A stretch of DNA of 64,000 bases, taken from positions 1 through 64,000 of the forward strand of contig CAZKFI010000001.1 in the NCBI GenBank assembly GCA_964551975.1. The letters run 5' to 3'. Numbering within the stretch: position 1 is the first letter of the stretch; the number at the start of each line of letters is the position of its first letter. This DNA comes from REEB426 sp964551975 (GTDB lineage Bacteria > Actinomycetota > Actinomycetes > S36-B12). The position numbers and the translations under genes were made by a program. Of the stretch, positions 60,114 through 64,000 are shown piece by piece. Below the pieces are notes generated by a model. The model did not search any database. It was given only the letters and a program-made list of their open reading frames with translations, and had not been told where the DNA came from.

Positions 60114-61496
60114 CTAGGTTCCCGGCGCAGGGAAAGCGCGAACTGCTCGGCGTCGACGCAGGAGGTGACGGGGGCGTCGCAGGCGTCGATGCTGCCCCGG
60201 GCGCCAAGGATTGCTGGGGACGGGTAACTCGTTGAGCAGTGCGTACTTGGTTGATGCCCGCTTGATCGTGTGCTCTGGAGCCATGCCCTGGGTGACGACG
60301 AGGGGGACGATTGGTGTTCGACGGCGTTGCCGGAGTCGAGACACGATGGGAACGAGTGCGACCAGGCCGGCTCCGATGACTGCTCCGATCGCAAGCGCAT
60401 AGGGCGCGCGTGGATCCGCGATCGCGCGACGACCCGTACTCACCAGGGCCTCGGCTAGTTGCGCACCGACACCGGGAGCCAGTTGCGGGTCGGAGGCCAC
60501 GGTGTCCAGGGCGGACAGCTGCATCGAGGCGGACGGGGATGGACTCGGCTCGGCGAGTACGGGTGTCACCGGGCCAACCAGGGTGCCGATAGGGGTCACC
60601 TTGTCGTGATTGCGCAACCCCCAGACGAGGGCCTTGCGCGCTGCATCCACAGTCGGCTCGGTGATTCCCATCATCGACACGATGATGGTCGTCCCTTTGC
60701 GCTCAGCAGCACCTATATATGTGCGTCCGGCATTGGAGGTGTACCCGGTTTTGATGCCGATGGCGCCACGAAACTTGCTCATCAGCAGGCGGTTGGTGTT
60801 GTAGATGCGATAGCTGCCGGAGCCGCGGGCGGGAAAGTCGAAGGTCTTCGTGCGTGCGAACTCGGCGAAATCGGGTCGGGCCAGGCCCGCACGGCCGAAT
60901 AGGGCGAGGTCGTAGGCGCTGGATACTTGACCCTCCTCGTCGAGGCCGGTCGGGTTCTTGGCAACGGTGTCCAGCGCCTGCATCTGCACCGCCAACTCGT
61001 TCATCTGGCGAACGGTTTCGCGCACACCGCCGTTCGCGCGAGCCAGGGCGGTCGCTGCGTCATTGCCGCTGCGCAGGAAAACCCCGTACATTAAATCCCG
61101 AATCGTGTACGGCTTGCCGGTAACGAGGCCCACACGAGTGCCACCAACGGCAGCATCTCGGGCGTTGGGTCGATAGTTCCCGTCCAACGGCAGGTTAGGC
61201 AGAACAGTCAGCGCGGTCAGGGTCTTCAGCGTGCTGGCCGGTGCCCGCTGCACGTGCGCGTCCTTGGCTGCCAGGACCTCGCCGGTTGTGGCATCGGCTA
61301 TCAGCCAGGTGGCCGCTCGGATGTCCGGAAGCGGTTCAGCCTCCGGTCCAAGGTCCACCTGGACCCCCTCGGCGGCAAGACGTTCGCCGCCGATCGTCTG
61401 TGCCTGGGCAACGTGCGCCTGCATACCCTGTGCGATCACCAGCCCGAGCAGAATCACCGTCACCCCGATGGCCCGTCGTGGCCATCGCGAGCCCAT
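60114..61496 (-). CDS. D-alanyl-D-alanine carboxypeptidase (S11 penicillin-binding protein)
   Basis: A 460-aa low-molecular-mass PBP. A signal/anchor (AIGVTVILLGLVIAQGM) is followed by the three catalytic boxes: Ser-x2-Lys in APASTLKTLT, SGN in FLRSGNDAAT and KTG in IGIKTGYTSNAG. After a Pro/Ser-rich linker, a C-terminal helix (YALAIGAVIGAGLVALVPIV) and an Arg-rich tail follow. It trims pentapeptide stems in the cell wall. ATG 61496 is used; an upstream in-frame ATG at 61667 would overlap the divergent dehydrogenase gene. Divergent from the aldehyde dehydrogenase, 59 bp apart. Confidence 0.92.
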   Translation of the reverse strand: MGSRWPRRAIGVTVILLGLVIAQGMQAHVAQAQTIGGERLAAEGVQVDLGPEAEPLPDIRAATWLIADATTGEVLAAKDAHVQRAPASTLKTLTALTVLPNLPLDGNYRPNARDAAVGGTRVGLVTGKPYTIRDLMYGVFLRSGNDAATALARANGGVRETVRQMNELAVQMQALDTVAKNPTGLDEEGQVSSAYDLALFGRAGLARPDFAEFARTKTFDFPARGSGSYRIYNTNRLLMSKFRGAIGIKTGYTSNAGRTYIGAAERKGTTIIVSMMGITEPTVDAARKALVWGLRNHDKVTPIGTLVGPVTPVLAEPSPSPSASMQLSALDTVASDPQLAPGVGAQLAEALVSTGRRAIADPRAPYALAIGAVIGAGLVALVPIVSRLRQRRRTPIVPLVVTQGMAPEHTIKRASTKYALLNELPVPSNPWRPGQHRRLRRPRHLLRRRRAVRAFPAPGT

Positions 61497-61555
61497 GACC
61501 TCGGGAGTGCGCCGCACGCGCTCAGGGTACGTTGCAGCGCTACTAGCCTTTGACC

Positions 61556-63010
61556 ATGACCAGTGCGACTTCTGCCTCCACGGCGCTACCCGTTCCGACC
61601 GGCTTGTTGATCGGTGGGGAATGGCTGCCAACGTCCACCAAGCTTCCGGTAACGAACCCGGCGTCACTGGAGATCCTCGCCGAGATCGGTAACGCGGGAG
61701 TCGAAGAGGGACTTGCGGCGGTCACGGCAGCCCATGAGGCATTCGCATCGTGGGCCAGCACCCCTGCCCGCCAGCGTGCCGAGATCCTGCGTCGGGCCTG
61801 GGAGATCATGACGGCCGAGATCGAGACCTGTGCCCGGCTGATCGCACTGGAGAACGGCAAGGCGTGGCGTGATGCGATGGGTGAGTCGGTCTATGCGGCG
61901 GAGCTCTTCCGCTGGTTCTCCGAAGAGGCCAGTCGTGTTGAGGGCGGTTTCCGGTACGCCCCGGCCCGAGACAAGACGATCATCACCGATCACCGACCCA
62001 TCGGGGTTGCCTACCTCATCACCCCGTGGAACTTTCCGGCAGCCATGGCTACCCGCAAGCTTGCGCCCGCACTCGCTGCCGGCTGCACCACCATCCTGAA
62101 GCCCGCATCAGAGACTCCGCTCACCGCGCTGTGGATCGGTGAGGTCCTCCGGCGGGCCGGAGCCCCCGAGGGAGTCGTCAACATCATCACGACCTCGCGA
62201 ACCGGCGATGTCTCGTCGGCGATCCTGGCTGACCCACGGGTTGCCACTCTGTCGTTCACTGGATCGACCTACGTCGGCAAGATGTTGCTCCACCAGACCG
62301 CGGATCGCGTCCTGCGCTCGAGCATGGAGTTGGGTGGTAATGCCCCATTCCTGGTGCTTGAGGGTGCCGACGTCGACGCTGCCGTAGCTGGCGCGATGAT
62401 CGCCAAGATGCGCAACGGCGGAGCCGCCTGCACTGCGGCGAATCGGTTCTACGTTCACCAGTCCCTTGCCGAGGCATTCACCGCAAAATTCGAGGCGGCC
62501 CTCGCAGCCCTGCAGATCGGGCCCGGCACCGATGCGGCCAACGACCTGGGCGCCATGGTTAGTGTCAAGGAGCGGGACAAGATTCTGGAGTTGGTTGACG
62601 AGGCTAGAGCCGAGGGCGTGCAGATCACCACCACCTCGACGGTGCCTGAACAGGGTGCCTTCATCGCCCCCATGATCGTCCGGGCCGTCGAACACGGGTC
62701 AGCGCTGACTCGCAACGAGATTTTCGGACCCGTCGCTCCGATTGTGACCTTCGAGGATGAGGCGGAGGCCATCCGGATGGCCAACGACACGGAGTACGGG
62801 CTCATCTCCTACGTCTACGCCGCCAATCCAGGGGTTGGGATCGGAGTCGCTCGGCAGATGGAGTCCGGGATGGTGGCCATCAATCGCGGCCTGGCCTCGG
62901 ACCCGGCAGCCCCCTTCGGGGGCATGAAGGAGTCCGGTTTGGGCCGCGAGGGTGGGTTCGCCGGCATTCACGAGTTCCTGGAGATGCAGTACTTCGCGGT
63001 CGATCTCTAG
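61556..63010 (+). CDS. NAD(P)-dependent aldehyde dehydrogenase, succinate-semialdehyde type
   Basis: A 484-aa aldehyde dehydrogenase close to GabD. TPWNFPAAMATRK and FTGSTYVGK form the cofactor site, MELGGNAPFLVLEGADVD holds the base Glu, and NGGAACTAANRFYV the catalytic Cys. It differs clearly from the 5680-7242 protein, so the two are not recent duplicates. Likely oxidises succinate semialdehyde to succinate, feeding the Sdh whose genes begin just downstream. ATG 61556 is preferred over TTG 61550. Confidence 0.88.
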   Translation: MTSATSASTALPVPTGLLIGGEWLPTSTKLPVTNPASLEILAEIGNAGVEEGLAAVTAAHEAFASWASTPARQRAEILRRAWEIMTAEIETCARLIALENGKAWRDAMGESVYAAELFRWFSEEASRVEGGFRYAPARDKTIITDHRPIGVAYLITPWNFPAAMATRKLAPALAAGCTTILKPASETPLTALWIGEVLRRAGAPEGVVNIITTSRTGDVSSAILADPRVATLSFTGSTYVGKMLLHQTADRVLRSSMELGGNAPFLVLEGADVDAAVAGAMIAKMRNGGAACTAANRFYVHQSLAEAFTAKFEAALAALQIGPGTDAANDLGAMVSVKERDKILELVDEARAEGVQITTTSTVPEQGAFIAPMIVRAVEHGSALTRNEIFGPVAPIVTFEDEAEAIRMANDTEYGLISYVYAANPGVGIGVARQMESGMVAINRGLASDPAAPFGGMKESGLGREGGFAGIHEFLEMQYFAVDL

Positions 63011-63136
63011 GCGCCTGATCGGCACCCTGTGATCAACCTCCCACGGCGAGGCGGTGCGGGGCCCTGTGCCCGGGGCTAGATTTGCCGAGGCCGCGTAGAA
63101 GCGGCTTCTGCGACACCTACGTCGAGAGGATTCGCC

Positions 63137-63949
63137 GTGAGCGGCGCTACCAGCACGATCCCCGCCGGCGCGCTCCCCGGTGAACAGCGGGCGGATATCC
63201 AGGCACGGACCCTGCGAACAGACCGATGGTGGATTCAGCCAGCCATCGTCTTCGGCAGCCTCATCGCCTTCATCATCTACTCCACCTGGCGAGCGTTCGA
63301 AAACGCTTACTACTACACGACCCCGCTGATCTCGCCGTTCTACTCACCCTGTCTGGCCACCGACTGCGTGCCTGGCTCGGCCGAGTGGACCCCGATCGGC
63401 TCCTGGTGGGTGCTGTCACCAGCGCTACTCATCCTGATCTTCCCCCTCGGCTTCCGGATGACCTGCTACTACTACCGCAAGGCCTACTACCGCTCCTTCT
63501 GGCTCTCCCCGCCCGCCTGTGCGGTCGCCGAGCCGCACAAGCGGTACACAGGCGAGACGCGGGCGCCGCTCATCCTGCAGAACAGCCACCGTTGGTTCTT
63601 CTTCGCCGGCTTGATCTTCAATGCGATCCTCACCTACGACGCGGTCATCGCCTTCCGCAATGCGGATGGCGAATGGGGCCACATGAGTGTGGGCACGCTC
63701 ATCCTCATTGCCAACGCGACACTGCTGTGGCTGTACTCCCTGTCCTGCCACACCTGCCGTCACGTCGTCGGAGGGCGGTTGAAGAACTTCTCCGCCCACC
63801 CGGTCCGCTATCGCTTCTGGACCTTCGTCTCGAAGTTGAACGCCCGGCACCCGAAGTTCGCCTGGGTCTCGCTCATCGGTGTTGCGCTGACCGATCTCTA
63901 CGTGCGACAGGTATCGAGCGGTTCCATCCCCAATTTCTACTTCTTCTAA
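63137..63949 (+). CDS. Succinate dehydrogenase Sdh1-type membrane anchor subunit
   Basis: A 270-aa membrane protein with about five helices. The run CYYYRKAYYRSFWLSPPA, then CAVAEPHKRYTGE and LILQNSHRWFFF, together with the motif STWRAFENAYYYT and SPFYSPCL, matches the large membrane anchor of actinobacterial Sdh1 (Rv0249c-like), which lies upstream of the flavoprotein and iron-sulfur genes. Conserved His residues may ligate heme. GTG 63137 has AGAGGA upstream. The sdhA/sdhB partners should begin after 63950, outside the window. The preceding 126-bp spacer holds only a TAGATT-like -10. Confidence 0.85.
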   Translation: MSGATSTIPAGALPGEQRADIQARTLRTDRWWIQPAIVFGSLIAFIIYSTWRAFENAYYYTTPLISPFYSPCLATDCVPGSAEWTPIGSWWVLSPALLILIFPLGFRMTCYYYRKAYYRSFWLSPPACAVAEPHKRYTGETRAPLILQNSHRWFFFAGLIFNAILTYDAVIAFRNADGEWGHMSVGTLILIANATLLWLYSLSCHTCRHVVGGRLKNFSAHPVRYRFWTFVSKLNARHPKFAWVSLIGVALTDLYVRQVSSGSIPNFYFF

Positions 63950-64000
63950 CAAGTCCCTTCACAGACAGCGACGCGATGCGCGAGAGCGCTCCAAATAGGT

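Noticed and set aside
63097..63109. AGAAGCGGCTTCT inverted repeat before the Sdh anchor gene
   Set aside because: Six-base arms only; recorded as a possible operator but not significant on its own.

Overview
The window is high-GC actinobacterial chromosome. Evidence for this is a WhiB-type regulator, a GuaB/GuaB3/ChoD-like block, a PerM-like (DUF6350) protein upstream of purN-purH, a folD-DUF3017 pair, a PaaX regulator, frequent GTG starts and 4-bp ATGA/GTGA overlaps. It contains two runs of N (1780-1808 and 27314-27323), so it is a draft scaffold, probably a metagenome-assembled genome. No rRNA, tRNA, CRISPR array, transposase or phage gene was seen.

Layout. 1-2.1 kb: tail of an upstream gene, a 36-bp perfect palindrome, a double-TetR regulator, a 47-codon membrane ORF and a whiB2-like gene broken by Ns. 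2.1-9.9 kb: a MerR regulator with a cobalamin-binding-type domain, then guaB, guaB3, an aldehyde dehydrogenase, a ChoD-like GMC oxidoreductase and an atypical orphan response regulator. 9.9-13.6 kb (minus): a three-subunit form II CoxS-CoxL-CoxM molybdenum hydroxylase. 13.7-22.5 kb: a dispanin-like protein, guaA, OsmC, a bicupin, a PIG-L deacetylase, a secreted M15-like peptidase and pcrA. 22.5-42.1 kb: a catabolic island. 42.2-50.2 kb: sucC-sucD, a TauE-like exporter, perM, a membrane protein, purN-purH and a DMT transporter. 50.1-64 kb: an unusual 812-aa membrane protein, a PGPGW protein, folD-DUF3017, mdh, icd, a CorC/HlyC-type protein, trpS, two cell-wall peptidases, a second aldehyde dehydrogenase and the membrane anchor of an Sdh1-type succinate dehydrogenase whose remaining genes lie beyond the edge.

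The most interesting part is 22.5-42.1 kb. In Mycobacterium tuberculosis the helicase uvrD1 lies almost next to sucC-sucD-...-perM-purN-purH. Here the same core order is kept, but about 19.6 kb of catabolic genes separate pcrA from sucC. The block encodes a fused FAD monooxygenase/old-yellow-enzyme (the architecture of 2-aminobenzoyl-CoA monooxygenase/reductase and salicylyl-CoA 5-hydroxylase), a cyclase-family amidohydrolase, two divergent phytoene-dehydrogenase-like flavoproteins, a MenB/BadI-type hydrolase, a thiolase, two SDRs, a RidA deaminase, an ADP-forming and an AMP-forming acyl-CoA ligase, a two-subunit B12-dependent acyl-CoA mutase with an unusual active site, a malic enzyme, a flavin reductase and a PaaX repressor. 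Read together this is a plausible aerobic CoA-dependent route in which an amino- or hydroxy-aryl-CoA is oxygenated and reduced, deaminated, hydrolytically ring-opened and passed towards the TCA cycle. The substrate is inferred, not shown.

Other points of interest are the B12/light-sensor candidate with a possible operator (2081-2097), an assembly artefact at 27155-27338 whose removal restores a complete gene, a 15-bp tandem repeat at the end of the ADP-forming ligase gene, and the 812-aa protein with a strongly acidic extracellular stretch.
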